A program made the position numbers and the translations under genes. From contig JAJFPB010000010.1 in the NCBI GenBank assembly GCA_020881915.1, positions 682,001 to 746,000 of the forward strand: a stretch of 64,000 nucleotides of DNA. Reading direction: 5' to 3'. Position 1 is the stretch's first letter. Each line of letters starts with the position of its first letter. This DNA comes from Paramyrothecium sp. XJ0827 (Eukaryota > Ascomycota > Sordariomycetes > Hypocreales > Stachybotryaceae). Under the pieces are notes generated by a model, which made no database searches, had not been told where the DNA came from, and saw only the letters and a list, made by a program, of their open reading frames with translations. Positions 1 to 11,814 of the stretch are shown one piece after another.

Positions 1-407
1 TGCTTACCGTCCGCAGATTGATAGTCGAGGCGCGCGCAGTCCATCTGCAGTCCCATTACGACAAGGCGCTGGACCATTGGAAACATATCCAAGAGCAGAT
101 TGATCGGTTTCAGCAATTCAAGTCTCGGTACTACTTTGTCCTGGCTGTTGTTCATGTATCCATAGCGCATGCCCAATTGAGAATGGACAATGTTGAGGAT
201 GCAGAGCAGTCTTGGTCTGAGGCGATTGAGATCCTGAAGACAAATCGCTGCGAGTTCTGCCTTCCGGGATTTGCCACGCTATGGCTGAAGAAGCTGGTCA
301 AGGAGATACATCAGGCAAAAGGATGGATGTTTCGGATGATGTTGCCCGGCGGGAAGCCTGATTTTACGTGGCCTCCTGGCGCTACAAATGAGCAATTCTA
401 TATCTAG
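1..407 (+). CDS. C-terminal part of an unknown protein (5' end outside window)
   Basis: An open frame runs in from the left edge and stops at 405-407. The visible ~130 residues are rich in aromatic and charged residues in helical spacing, with a repeat-like stretch (HYDKALDHWKHI, then EDAEQSWSEAIEIL) that resembles TPR helices. A possible intron acceptor (CCGCAG) lies at about 11-16, so the exact exon start is unclear. No signal peptide or membrane segment is visible. The family was not recognised; a TPR-type helical C-terminus is a guess from the pattern only. It is transcribed towards the MFS gene that starts at 1219. Confidence 0.5.
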   Translation, partial: LTVRRLIVEARAVHLQSHYDKALDHWKHIQEQIDRFQQFKSRYYFVLAVVHVSIAHAQLRMDNVEDAEQSWSEAIEILKTNRCEFCLPGFATLWLKKLVKEIHQAKGWMFRMMLPGGKPDFTWPPGATNEQFYI

Positions 408-1218
408 TTGTTGCACCGTTAATAATTTTCCATTATCTCGATTGCAGTTGAATATCATCATACGTATTGGAGAACATCACTGTACTGTTCAGTGGATTGA
501 GCTGCTGCTGAGCTTTTGCTCAACAAGGTCTGTCGCGTTCTGCAAAAAATCCATCGCTGTCCTCGCCATAAACGCCTCACACCCCAGAGAGCTGAAGGAT
601 GACGGTGCAGAATATCCCAGTTTGTGGGCGGAAAACAAGAAAATCCCTTCCATGGTCCACGACATCAAGATATGTGGCCAAAGGAGGTGTTTCGGCGCAA
701 GACACCAAGCAACTGGACGGAGTCATGAATCGATTGTGATGGTATTTGGGGCTCTGATTCATTGATGTGCTCAATAAGCTGAGGGCGATGCCTAGTGCCA
801 TAGCAGAAACACTCTCTGAGCATGGAAGAATATAATTTCTCACTGTGAGAGAAAACAGTTGCATGGCTAGCGCCTGTAAAATCCACTGGTTTAGCACTAA
901 ACGGAACAAGTAGGCGGCTGTTTCCACAGCGACACCTCCAGGAAGGGCAAGGGCTCGTAACATCGGTGGGTATCCAAGCGAGATGCGAAAGTGGATAATG
1001 CACCTAAGGATCCATCACTTTAGCTAGTGGGAGATTGATAACGGATGGCGAGCCTGAGATGTGGAACATCAGAAGCGGATTTCGGAGTCCCTTGCTTGAA
1101 AGGATTTCTTCGAAAATCTATCGGCATTCAGATTAAATTTCTGGATTTCTTGCATGCTGTGGCGTTGGTGAATTAACCTGCTTCTTTTGGCTGCATCCGC
1201 TGTGCGCTCTCTCCAAAC
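408..1218. other. Intergenic, no supported gene
   Basis: Only overlapping short frames without domain-like content are seen on both strands. It must hold the 3' end of the left partial gene and the promoter of the MFS gene. Confidence 0.6.
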
Positions 1219-2838
1219 ATGGCACACACGGCACCAAACCATGCTGTTGAGCGGAATGGAGCGGATGAGGAAACTCCCTTACTCTCCAACAGTAACAATG
1301 ACCCCCACGCCGATGCGCAAGTCGTGCAGCAAGGACAGCATGAACAGCCTGTGTCCTGGGCATCTATGCCGAACAAAGGCCAACTCGCTATCCTGGTCTT
1401 GGCTCGGTTGGCCGAGCCTCTGAGTGAGCGGTCACTAACCTCATACCTCTATTACCAGCTCGAGTGGTTCAACCCTTCTCTCGAACCTTCCGAACTTGCC
1501 AGTCAAGCGGGCCATCTGACGGCCATCTTTGCCGCAGCACAGTGCCTCACGTCGATGTGGTGGGGACGCGCTGCCGATAGCCCTCTGCTCGGCCGCAAAA
1601 GAGTCCTCATGATGGGGCTGTTTGGCGCTGCCATCTCCGCGGTGGGGATGGGCTTCGCGCCTTCGTTCCAGTTTGCGCTTCTCCTGCGCTTCATGGCCGG
1701 CGCCCTGAATGGAAATGTTGGGGTTTTGAGAACCATGATATCCGAAATTATCTTGGACAAGAGATACCAATCTCGAGCTTTCTTGTTGCTTCCCATGTGT
1801 TTCAATATCGGCGTCATCATCGGCCCTCTCATGAGCGGGTATCTGGCAGATCCTATTCACTCGTTGCCAGGCTTGGTTGGACCTGGCTCAACACTCGGTG
1901 GTGCCGACGGAGTACGCTGGATGCGCAACTTCCCGTACGCCCTTCCGAACATCGTCTGCGCAAGCATCCTGATTACGTCCGCGTTCGCCGTCTTCGTTGG
2001 CCTTGACGAGACACACCCGCAGCTGAGAGGACGGAAGGATCCTGGTCGAGCACTTGGGAGGCTTCTACTTCACAAAATTCTCAGGAGACCCAACGATCGC
2101 TCAATACACGAGCCAGGCTTCAAACCAGCAGATACCAAAAACACTCGGCAAGAGGCTCTAGCTCCCGAACCGGTTAAACTACGAGACATATTCACAACGA
2201 ACGTGAAAATGACAATGTTGCAACACTTTCTTCAAGCACTTCACGTCTCCACTTTCAACTCTGTGCTTTTTGTCCTCCTTCCGTCTCCAGTTGCTCACGA
2301 TCAGAGGACGACGCTGCCGTTCTGGTTCTCGGGCGGCCTGGGTCTCTCAAGCAAGAAACTTGCCTTGGTCAACACCACCATTGGCTGCATTGGCATACCG
2401 ATGCAACTTTTTGTTTACCCTCGGGTGAACGCGCGGCTGGGCTCCTTGATGTCGTATCGCGCATTCTTGCCACTCAGCATAATAACCTACACTTTTATTC
2501 CGTACCTTGTGGTGTTACCAGATAACATTGCACTTGTCTGGACGTGTCTGACAGCTTTGCTGGCCATTCACCTCTTCGCTCGTGTATTCGTCACGCCGGC
2601 TTCGATCTTGTTGGTCAATGAGTCATCACCAAGCCCCATCATGCTCGGGACGATTCACGGGTTTGCATCGAGTGTGTCAAGCGCTTCGAGGATCATAGGC
2701 CCGACTGTCGGTGGGACTTTGCTCGGGTGGGGTTTGTCGCATAATATTGTCGGGTTGCCGTTCTGGACTATGGGACTAGTTGCAGGATTGAATTGGTTTG
2801 TTCTGTGCCGGGTAGTTGATACAAGGGAGTCATATTGA
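1219..2838 (+). CDS. MFS transporter, DHA1/ZIFL (YCR023C-like) type
   Basis: Single-exon 539-residue membrane carrier. After a ~60-residue cytosolic N-terminus there are about 12 hydrophobic segments in two blocks, separated by a polar central loop (about residues 270-325). Motif A follows TM2: WGRAADSPLLGRKRVLMMG, fitting the G-x-A-D-x-x-GRKR signature. A second hallmark, RFMAGALNGNVGV, lies in TM4. The N-terminal TPLL stretch and overall order resemble the fungal YCR023C / zinc-induced-facilitator-like branch of DHA1 proton antiporters, which sit in vacuolar or plasma membranes. The start at 1219 is the first ATG of the frame. The substrate cannot be read from the sequence. It is divergent from nothing and precedes the ferric reductase in the same direction. 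Confidence 0.9.
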   Translation: MAHTAPNHAVERNGADEETPLLSNSNNDPHADAQVVQQGQHEQPVSWASMPNKGQLAILVLARLAEPLSERSLTSYLYYQLEWFNPSLEPSELASQAGHLTAIFAAAQCLTSMWWGRAADSPLLGRKRVLMMGLFGAAISAVGMGFAPSFQFALLLRFMAGALNGNVGVLRTMISEIILDKRYQSRAFLLLPMCFNIGVIIGPLMSGYLADPIHSLPGLVGPGSTLGGADGVRWMRNFPYALPNIVCASILITSAFAVFVGLDETHPQLRGRKDPGRALGRLLLHKILRRPNDRSIHEPGFKPADTKNTRQEALAPEPVKLRDIFTTNVKMTMLQHFLQALHVSTFNSVLFVLLPSPVAHDQRTTLPFWFSGGLGLSSKKLALVNTTIGCIGIPMQLFVYPRVNARLGSLMSYRAFLPLSIITYTFIPYLVVLPDNIALVWTCLTALLAIHLFARVFVTPASILLVNESSPSPIMLGTIHGFASSVSSASRIIGPTVGGTLLGWGLSHNIVGLPFWTMGLVAGLNWFVLCRVVDTRESY

Positions 2839-3687
2839 GCAGGGAACGAGATTTCATAGTGATAAGAATCGTGAAATCTGCCTTTATATTATATGTCCTA
2901 TATATGTCTCCTCTGACGGTTTTGTCTTCTACGTGGAATTTCCTGCATCTGTAAGGCGGACGGACATCATTGTCGACCTTTGTCTACTAATAAAGGAGTG
3001 CTGCCTCCGAACAATGAAATTCGTCAAATAATTGACAAACGACTTGGAGCCGGATTCGGGCGGCATCTTCCACGACATAATTATTCTCTGCTTTTTGTCG
3101 ACTGCTGCAGTTTCATCTTCGGGTTAGATCTCGCATTGCAGTGAGACCGCGTCCAGTAAAGTCTAAGGATGGATTCACACCTACTTTCCTGCTGGGGCCA
3201 AGGGCCGAAATCGGGCCCAACATTACCGTACCGCTTCAGTTGGAGTCGGTCAGATTTCTATGCCTGCCAAATTCTTTCAACTTCCGTTCTTTGGCCACTA
3301 GTCCTCACCCAACTGCCCGAAAACAAATACAATGAGCCCAGCATACTGTGAGAAGATGGCATCGATGTCTGGATTCACTGGCACCTCCCTCATTCCCTCC
3401 GATCGCCCGACTTGTCTCCGCCCAGTAGACTTGGATCGTATGCTTTCAGCACCAGGGCCCACTCCATGGGGAAAAGACCCACCTTCTCTTTATCAATCTG
3501 AGAGATAATCAATTTGCGCATCATGCGTCAACCCTTGCCATGTGACCTGCTTCACAAGCCTACCACACGTGGACGCCGCAGCCCTCTTGGCATGGACCCA
3601 TTTACGCACTTGAAATTTTCCCGCCAATGTGTTGGGACAATTCTCACCAGTCTTCTCACTATCAGGGTGTCAAGACATAGCGAGAAC
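2839..3687. other. Intergenic between MFS and ferric reductase genes
   Basis: No supported gene. An in-frame upstream ATG of the ferric reductase lies at 3514, so the 5' part of that gene may reach into this stretch. Confidence 0.5.
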
Positions 3688-5519
3688 ATGACCCCAACGC
3701 CAGCCGCCGTTCCGATCAAGCAACTTCGGAATGAGCGTACTCTAATCATTTACGGAGCCATACTTTGTACATGGATCTTGTGCGTGATAGCTCTGGAGCG
3801 ATGGCGGGACAGCACCTGGAGGAGCCAGAGTGGCGCCTCTTTACAATCGCGCCGTGATTCAAAACAACAAAGATTGGACACCCGCACCGCGTAAGACAAC
3901 CTGCACGATGCTTAGAACAAAGCCAGCGAGCTGACAATATGATCAGAACCCGACGGGCTGCAAAAATAGTTTTCTCTCGTCTCTCATTCACCTCAGAGCC
4001 ACTGTTTTTATTCTGCTTTTCCATTCTCAACGCGACACTCTGCGTAACGATCATAGATCGGTCAAGGATAAATCACCTAGCTTCTAGGTTTGGATGGTAC
4101 TTCATTCTGCAGTTTTCTCTAAAAGTTTCAACTAATATTTTAGAAGGATGGCTGCTGCCAACATGGCTTTTTGCGTGTTTTTAGGTCTGAAGAACACACT
4201 CCTAACAAGATTTGGAAAACCACACGACCAGCTCTACCCCTTGCATCGCTTCGTCGGATACATTGCCATCGCGCAGATGGTTATTCACGGGAAGCTTTAT
4301 ACACTGCACTTCTTTTTCTCATCCCGGCTTTGGAAACTCCTCGAACATGGAAATTGGGAGGGCCTGGCCGCTGGTTCGGCCATGATCATGCTTCTACTTG
4401 GTCTCAGCAATTATTTGAGATACAGGACTTTCCTGATTAGCCACATCCTCGGTGCGGCTGCTGCTACGGGGTTGACAGCTTTTCATAGGCCTGACTGGAA
4501 GAAGAAACTACCATACGTCATGCTAACCATCGCACTGCTCTGGGGTTTTGACAGGCTGGTCCGACTGCGGAGATTGTTGATCAACGCACCGGGCAACAGT
4601 GCGATTTTGTATCCTCTTCCAAACGGCGCCTCACGTTTAATTCTAACCAGACCAATTAAGGAGGCTAGAGCTGGCTTCTACTGCTTCCTTTGGATACCAG
4701 AATTGTGCTTCCTGCAAACCCATCCATTCACTATCGTTTCTATCACTCCGTCTGAGATGGAGTTTCTGATAAAGGCTCACGATGGCTTTACGAAGCGGTT
4801 ATATGAGCTCGCTCTTGAGTGTCCAGGAAGGAAACCAAGGGTGTCAGTTGATGGTCCGTATGGATCTATTCCAGACCGGAGACAGTATGACAAAATTGTC
4901 TTGGTCTCTGGGGGTAGTGGAGCAGCCTACACGTTTGGACTGGCCTCGACAATCATGCAGACTCGACCGAAACAGCGCATCAGTTTCGTGTGGGCTGTTA
5001 AGAACGAAGGTAAGACAATAGCGTGTCTAGAAAGGAGGAGACTAATCATGAGATGCAGTCGACCTCGCGTGGCTTTCTCCAAAACTTGTGGCTATGGAGC
5101 GCACACCACATGTTGATGTTTCGGTATTTGTCACCCGGCATGTCCCCAACAGTGACATCGTCGATTTCAGGGCGCTCCTAGGAGAATCAAGGGGCATTGA
5201 TAATGAACGAGTTGACGAAAGACACCCATTATTGCAAGGGTGTATATCTGAAGCACATGACTACATGAGTTGCATGGAAGGAGGACTTGGCGACGCCGAA
5301 TCACTGCACGATAAGGCAATCACAAAAATCTTTTACAAGAAACTTGATCTTTACAAAACATTGAGCGAGGAAACAAAGGCTATCAGTCATGGCTCAAGAG
5401 TGCTCATAGCTGTGTGCGGACCTCGGCCAATGGCAGATGCAGTGCACCAAATAAGCCAGAGGCTTGCTGTAACACAAGACATAGAGATAGATGTGCACTC
5501 GGAAGCTTTTTCCTGGTGA
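3688..5519 (+). CDS. Ferric/cupric reductase transmembrane component (FRE family)
   Basis: Four exons: 3688-3890, 3947-4096, 4147-5009, 5059-5519 (558 aa; an in-frame ATG at 3514 would add 58). Introns are 56, 50 and 49 nt. The join at 4096/4147 restores the family motif around SRFGWMAAANMAF. The flavocytochrome core has all four haem histidines: HRFVGYIAIAQMVIH and HILGAAAATGLTAFH, each H-x13-H. The FAD-binding site HPFTIVS, GPYG, the NAD(P)H-binding loop VSGGSGAAYTFG and the C-terminal CGPRP complete the enzyme. Such proteins move electrons from cytosolic NADPH to extracellular Fe(III) or Cu(II) in the plasma membrane. The N-terminus has one TM segment (LIIYGAILCTWILCVIAL) but no long extracellular domain, so the protein is short for the family (usually 650-750 aa). 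Specific metal unknown. Confidence 0.88.
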
Positions 5520-6115
5520 TTCATGTATTCAAATTGGACTGAAGTGGACAATTAATCGCTTAGCCACGCCATAATTCTTGCAGTGATGTTGCCCGGTGAC
5601 GTTATTGGTCACTTTGTAGAGTTTTCAATCTGTCGATGTAGCAGTGTTCGTTTACTAACATTAACCAACATATTTTGTTAAATTCAACCTAGACATTTTC
5701 CAATGATCCACATGATACAAATTTGCCGAAAGGGCGTGGCGCTTTGAACGATATGGGGCCTACAAGAAGGAGAAAGAGCATGGCAAGGAGACCAGGCCTG
5801 CTTGATGGTACAGACAGAACAGGTTAAGGCTGAGTGTTCGATGCGATTGCAGCGAATCGAGAGTGTCTGGTCTCTCTTTTAGGGTCGGGGAGTTGATATT
5901 GGAGCTCTTTGATTGCCTTCATGATCGCGTTGTAGGGTGAAAGTGTGGGACATAAGGTTTTCCCAAGTGCACATTTGGAGACGAGTCATCTACCACAGCA
6001 TTCCGGGAGGATATACCATGATGTTGAGTGTAGCCTCCTGAACATCCAGTTCTTCTTTACTCCCATTTCCAGTTTCAATGATACCATGGCTCTCTCTGGC
6101 TTATTGGTAACGAGA
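5520..6115. other. Convergent intergenic region
   Basis: Lies between the stops of the ferric reductase (+) and the DUF2985 gene (-). Low-complexity AT-rich stretches only; no gene or RNA recognised. Confidence 0.6.
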
Positions 6116-7399
6116 CTAAACGGCAGTGTCCGCGACACTGTCCACAACCTTCACCTCTGGCCCCTCGATCTTCTTCACCTTTCTTCCCTCCCACCATGAC
6201 ATTAGACCAGCGAACATAGCTACACCGCATCCAAGGCCAATAAAAGTACCAGTAGCCCAGGTCTAAGTCAAGTCCAGTTAGTTGAGCGACGGGATAGCGG
6301 TTGCTGTTGAACTAGATGGAGGTGTGATGGCAGCTTACCGGTCTGTCGAGGCGATTATAACCCCACATGAAATAACACAACACAACTTGAAGGAGCGTGT
6401 TCAGTACCATCATCCAGATGGTAAAGCCCAGCTTCCACAGCGGTGTAGGTGGCGCGACCTTGCCTGTAAAGGTCGTCGTATTATCCTTGGCTAGAGCTCC
6501 GTCGTTGGCATCTGTCCTGTCGCCTGCATCAGGAGTGGTCGCGGTCGCCCAGGCGGGCGGACGAAACCAGGCTTTGTTTTGCTGGTGCAATCTTGCCATG
6601 GCCTTCCTGTCGTGGCAATGAGCGGCGCGGATGAAGAAGTACAAGTCGCGAAACCGCCAAGGAGCAAGACCGAAGGCGGTCACGCAAAACAAGGCGTTGA
6701 GAATCTGGCTATCAATCTCGAGCCATATCTTGCGGGCCGAGTAGTCATCATCCGCGCTGGGGTGGTTCATAGCCGGAGCGGCTTTGAGGAGGAGGAAAAA
6801 CAGCATCGCCTGTGTCTTTTGTCAGCAGATCTGCATTGCAACAGTGATGTCGAGTCCACGGTTCACTTACACCCCAAGCCTGTCGAAGAAGTTAGCAGGT
6901 CCTCTAGTCAACGGTTCAGGTTTTCACTTACGACAATGTTCAGGAAATATATTGTGATGATGAAACCGGATGGGGTTTTGAAGAATCTCCAAAAAGCAAT
7001 CAGAAAGTTCCGTGTCGTAGGCCACCACTTCTCTTTTACATCGCCTCTGTGCTTCTCATGGAGTGTGTGCAGTCTCCCTTGATGTCTCTGTTCCTCTCTC
7101 GTGGGTGGCAGCTCGGCACGCGCCTCCGAAGATCGCCATCGTGTTGCCGTCGCTGACTTTGCCAGAGTCAGACCTTCGTCATTATCCCAAACGGCTATGC
7201 GTGCGGAATGCCCCTGCGCATTGAACGTGATGTTGTCCCCCCCGGAATTCGGGTCACGAATCTCTGTGAGATTAGGTGCCTGCGCAATTGCCGTGCCGGC
7301 TGCTTGCCACATGCCCAGCTGCGGATTTGCACTGATCAAGGAGACGGAGGCTTTGCGAGCGCGGCCAACAATACCAGATGTGCCCGTGGATTCAGCCAT
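6116..7399 (-). CDS. DUF2985 fungal membrane protein
   Basis: Four exons on the minus strand: 7399-6932, 6879-6871, 6809-6339, 6262-6116 (364 aa). All introns are phase 0. The product has a ~120-residue polar N-terminus, then PTRNFLIAFWRFFKTPSGF, a TM segment (IYFLNIVAWGAMLFFLLL), the family block EIDSQILNALFCVTAFGL followed by PWRFRDLYFF, and two more TM segments ending in a basic tail. This order is that of fungal DUF2985 proteins, whose function is unknown. Exon 2 is only 9 nt and codes AWG; without it the conserved NIVAWGAMLF block would read NIVAML. Both flanking introns have good GTAAGT donors, and the microexon was chosen because it restores the family motif. Skipping it would keep the frame. 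Confidence 0.82.
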
Positions 7400-8243
7400 G
7401 ACCGCGGTTTTTTTCCTTCTTCTTTTTTCCTTTTGTTACAGGTTCAGCAGCTGTGATTGCGAGAGAGACCAAGCTTTTGATCTAGTCGCCTCTTCCATGT
7501 AAGGAGTTTGTAATGTCGAATAACTCAACGATCTCGCATCTCATTGATGCGTAAAAACAGGTTTACTTCCGCGTATCCCGTCGAATCTCAGAATTGGTGA
7601 ATTGTCGTTTCCTTCAAGCACAACCTCCACGATTCAGTCTTCACAGTTCTGCGGTTGACTAGCACCTTTAGCGTTGGGCAACAAACATCGACCGATTCCG
7701 GCTTTTGGATGACGGGAGGGCTCTGCTCAATCAAACGAGCCCATTGATCCCCCCTTCGTACACGAGGTGGAAGTGCTAAGATCCAATTGCGCTTAGGCGA
7801 CGGAGCCTTTCCGAACTAACCTTGCCATCAGGCTCCTCTCATTGATCGGACTTTTGCCGATCCAAACTCTAGCAGCGTCTACAGAGCTAGGCCTTCATCC
7901 GTTTCCCCTCCATTGACACTGTTAGCTCCGGACATCCGGTCTTACGTTATCAGTCATAATTAATCGCGGCGCCCCCGGAAGCAGGGATACCCAAAACGTC
8001 ATCGCTTATGGTCAAAAGGAAAAGTCCGCGCTGTGCTGTCAGATTGCAAATCTGCGAAGCTCCAGCAGAGAGCATAGAGCTACTGTTCGACTCTTCGCGC
8101 GAGTCGCATCACAATTCCAGTTGACCGTGCAGCGTCTTATTGCTCTGATTACAGTTGGTCGTTGCCAAGGCGAAGTGTCCACTCTGAAGTCGTGATGCAG
8201 AGCTAACGTCGCTTGGTTCAATCCAAGTGCCGAGAGCTCCACC
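7400..8243. other. Divergent promoter region
   Basis: Separates the minus-strand DUF2985 gene from the plus-strand glucosyltransferase gene, so it should carry both promoters. It has a T-rich tract near 7405-7440; no gene recognised. Confidence 0.55.
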
Positions 8244-10940
8244 ATGCCTCTCAGTCGCGTCAAGTCAAGAGATCCTGGGCAGTTGGCCATCGATGATGTG
8301 GATGCGGAGGCTTTCAGCAAGGTCGGCAACGACGGCCGCGTCAACGTCAACTTCCACTTCAACCCAAAAGAGCTTGCCGAGTACTTCACGCACTTCCAGG
8401 ACTTGTGTAGCGAGAAAAAGGAGACGCGTCGACCACAACGCCCTCGCAAGACCAGCAATGCCTTCCTCGACGACAAGGTCGCCCAAAGCCCCCGACTCAA
8501 TATTGCAATTCACATTGTCGGATCGCGAGGCGACGTGCAGCCATTCATCCCCATCGCGCAACTGCTGTCGAAACCGCCGTTCAACCACCGAGTACGAATA
8601 TGCACGCACCCAGTCTTCAAAGATTTCGTCGAGTCGAACGGTATCGAATTCTTTAGTATTGGAGGCGACCCCGAGGCTTTGATGGCATACATGGTCAAGA
8701 ACCCGGGGTTGCTGCCGAGCTCACAAAGCTGGAAGGCGGGTGAGGTCCGCAAGCGCAGAAAAGAGATGACGGAAATTATCCATGGTGTTTGGAGAAGTTG
8801 CATTGAAGCGGGCAATGGGCTAGGTCCCCGGGTCACCGCCGCCGACGTCCCCGATGTTAAAGATCTCTTCATTGCGGATGCCATCATAGCCAATCCGCCG
8901 TCAATGGGGCATATCCATTGCGCAGAGAAACTTGGTATCCCTCTCCACATGGTGTTCACCATGCCGTGGTCGCCGACACAAGTATTTCCACATCCTCTAG
9001 CTTCAATGAGCTACGGAGACTCAGATGCAAGATACGCCAATTACCTGTCATACATGGCAATGGAGCTGTTGACATGGCAAGGGTGAGTTTTCAGACCTTT
9101 GTTGGAGGGACGTCCATGCTAATGAACTGCCATCAGATTAGGGGACCTCATCAACAAGTTTCGAACCCGCACGCTACGGCTCGATCCTATTAGTCCGTTA
9201 TGGGGGCACCAACTGCTTCCCCGGCTGCGCGTTCCGTACACATATCTGTGGTCGCAATCGCTGATCCCCAAACCACGCGACTGGGACTCACACATCAACA
9301 TCACTGGGTTTTCTTTCTTAAAATCAGGAGCATCGTATACGCCTCCAGCAGACCTCGCGGCATTTCTCGACGCCGGGCCACCACCAGTCTATATCGGCTT
9401 CGGTTCCATCGTTGTCGACGACCCCGAGTCACTCACACAGCTCATCTTCCAAGCCGTCAAGCTCGCGAAGGTCCGAGCCATTGTCTCCAAAGGTTGGGGA
9501 GGAGTTGGTGGCACCGAGGTGCCCGACGACGTCTTTCTTCTAGGGAACTGTCCCCACGACTGGCTTTTCCCGCGAGTAGCAGCCGTTGTCCACCATGGTG
9601 GTGCAGGCACAACGGCAGCCGGCATCTCCGCAGGACGACCGACTGTTGTTGTCCCCTTCTTTGGCGATCAACCATTCTGGGGAAAGATGATATCCCGTGC
9701 TGGAGCCGGCCCGGTACCCGTTCCCTTCAAGGAAATGACTGCGGAGACGCTAGCAGACAGCATCACGTTCGCTTTAAAGCCAGAGGTGCAAGAAGCCGTG
9801 GAGGAGATGGCTCAGACGATAGCAGATGAAGATGGTGCGGGAGGTACGGCAGAAGACATACAGGAGAGGCTGAATATCGACGACTTGCGCTGTGACATAT
9901 GCCCCGAACGAGTCGCGCATTGGAGACACAAGAAAACAGGTGCACATCTCAGCGGGTTTGCTGCGACCTCCCTTGTGAACGCAAATGTGTCGCACCCCAG
10001 CGATTTTAAACTTCTGAGACGGAAGCATTGGTACGTTGACGAAGGGGCAGAAAGCCCGACTATTGGCACGATTGCTTCGATATCGTCATTCTTCATGTCG
10101 ATCGGAATCGCCACGTCCGAGTTCTCGTACCGTCTGCGAACTCCCCCGGCACCCAGACCTCGGAAAGACTCGTACATTCCAGGTCTGCCGATGGACGACG
10201 AAGAAGTCACAACCTGGCCATTCTCAAGGACAGCAAGTCGAGTACAAGGCGCACCGCCAAAGTCATTGGGCATCAAGAAAATGCAGCAACTTGCCCTCAG
10301 GATGGCGTCCAAGACTCTCAAGCCGGGTCGTAATACGATAGAACAGGAGAAAACGCCAACCTTTCACGAACGAGGTAAAATGAAGTGGAAGGCACGGGAA
10401 CAGGGAGAGCACGGAAGAGCGTATTACGTGACTCACGCTACCGCCAGCTACGCGGGCCATTTGACGAAGGCGGTTCTCAAGCTACCCACGGCATACTTTT
10501 ACAATGTAGCAAACGGGTGTCACAACCATCCTTCATATGTGTGGAATGATATCCAGGTCAGACGAAGGGATGAGATCACGGGAGTCGGGAGCGGGTTGAA
10601 AGTCGCGGGCAAAGAATTCGCTTGTGGCTTTTACGATGCTTTCAGTGGCATTGTTATACAACCTTACACATGTGTAAAGCGAGACGGTGCCAAAGGGATA
10701 GGTATAGGCTTATTGCGCGCTGCAGATGGCTTCTTTTACAATATTACCGCTGCCGTGTTTGGCCTTCCGGGCTACACATTGAAGGGCATAGAGAAGGAGT
10801 TGGCGAAGCGACATCTGACGAAATTTACAGCGGAGGTAACGCTGGTGCGTTTGAGAGAAGGCCTCGAGGAATGTATTCAAGCAACGCAAGCGGAAAGGGA
10901 TGAGGTGGTCATGCGGTGGGCGCAGTTACTGAAATACTAG
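8244..10940 (+). CDS. Sterol/lipid UDP-glucosyltransferase-like protein (GT1/GT28 fold)
   Basis: Two exons, 8244-9082 and 9137-10940 (880 aa), with a 54-nt intron. The N-terminal Rossmann lobe begins at about residue 90 with NIAIHIVGSRGDVQPFIPIA, the GT28-type signature of sterol 3-beta-glucosyltransferases (UGT80/Atg26 group). The C-terminal lobe has the donor-sugar motif HHGGAGTTAAGISAGRP followed by PFFGDQPFWG. The reaction expected is transfer of glucose from UDP-glucose to a sterol or other lipid on a membrane surface. Unlike Atg26, no PH or GRAM domain precedes the catalytic part. A ~380-residue C-terminal extension follows, with Gly/aromatic patches (AGHLTKAVLKLPTAYFYNVA), as in other filamentous fungal members. 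The acceptor cannot be predicted. Confidence 0.88.
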
Positions 10941-11092
10941 ATATGACAAAGGATAATAACTCACACATGATATTTATAAACTTTGGATAACCGAGCTGAC
11001 AATCCATGACTGAGAGGGCTGATGTTCGTGCCTACACAACGCTACCTAGATCTTGTCGAGGTAACCTGCTCCAGCCGGGTGACCATCGTTGC

Positions 11093-11814
11093 TCACGCGA
11101 TGTGCGTGCCAATCTTTTGATTGCGTTTCGCCGTGTCAATGAATGCGCCTACAAATAAAATGAAGTGCACCATGCCTAGCAGCCAGGTCACAGCGCAAGC
11201 GCCAACGCTGGCAATCTTCCGCCTGTCCAACCAGCCGTCATTGCTCCAACCGGGACAACGCTCGCGAAGTCCAGTCTCAGGGTTCCTGCAAGGCTGGCTG
11301 CTGTAGTAGTCAATGTATTCTTCATTTTCCGTGATCAGCAACATCACGAGCTGCTCGCCGCCTGAGAACCCAGCGCCGAGCCATATCAATAGCGAAGCGC
11401 CGAGGTGTGCGCCAGGTGAAAGACCGCGTCACTCTTGCGTTTCCAGCGAGCAATGAACCCGGCAGCGTCAGCCTAAGGTAAATCAATGAGCCAGGGTAGG
11501 GGCTGGCGAAACGTGCGAGGACTTACCAGAGGGGAGGTACAGGTGGTATACAGGGCTCCGAGCCAGCCAGAATACAGGGACAGGCAGAGCACTAGGGTCC
11601 CAAATACAAAGCTCAACGCATGGAGACCCAGCTTTACAGTCTCCCAATCCTTGTCGGCGGGCTTCTGTGATGTGTACTGGTCGCTGAAGGGCTCCACCTG
11701 GTGCGCAGCCCTGTTTGCATAATTATGAGGGCTACCAATCGAGGAAGAGTGTTCCGACGTGTAGTAATGTTGAGCTGAAGACCTGCCGGCCCCGGTCGGC
11801 TCTTTGAATGCCAT
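11093..11814 (-). pseudogene. Four-TM membrane protein gene with apparent frameshift
   Basis: Exon 1 (11814-11527) encodes a polar N-terminus and a hydrophobic segment (LGLHALSFVFGTLVLCLSLY). A clean intron (GTAAGT ... CCTTAG, 11526-11473) joins exon 2 at 11472, which reads ADAAGFIARWKRKSDAVFHL and then runs into a stop. The rest of a typical protein of this kind (HLGASLLIWLGAGFSGGEQL, then two more TM segments to a stop at 11093) is open in another frame starting within the same few codons, at about 11404-11421. No GT-AG intron can bridge the two, because the second frame has a stop upstream and no AG follows it. One lost nucleotide near CACCTGGCG explains the data. It could be a true mutation or a sequencing error. 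Function unknown; small fungal tetraspan/MARVEL-like proteins are the nearest pattern. Confidence 0.55.

Noticed and set aside
577..1003. Two overlapping minus-strand frames upstream of the MFS gene
   Set aside because: Overlap each other in different frames, with no splice support or recognisable motif.
1441..1860. Minus-strand frames opposite the MFS gene
   Set aside because: Shadows of the coding strand; polar, low-information translations.
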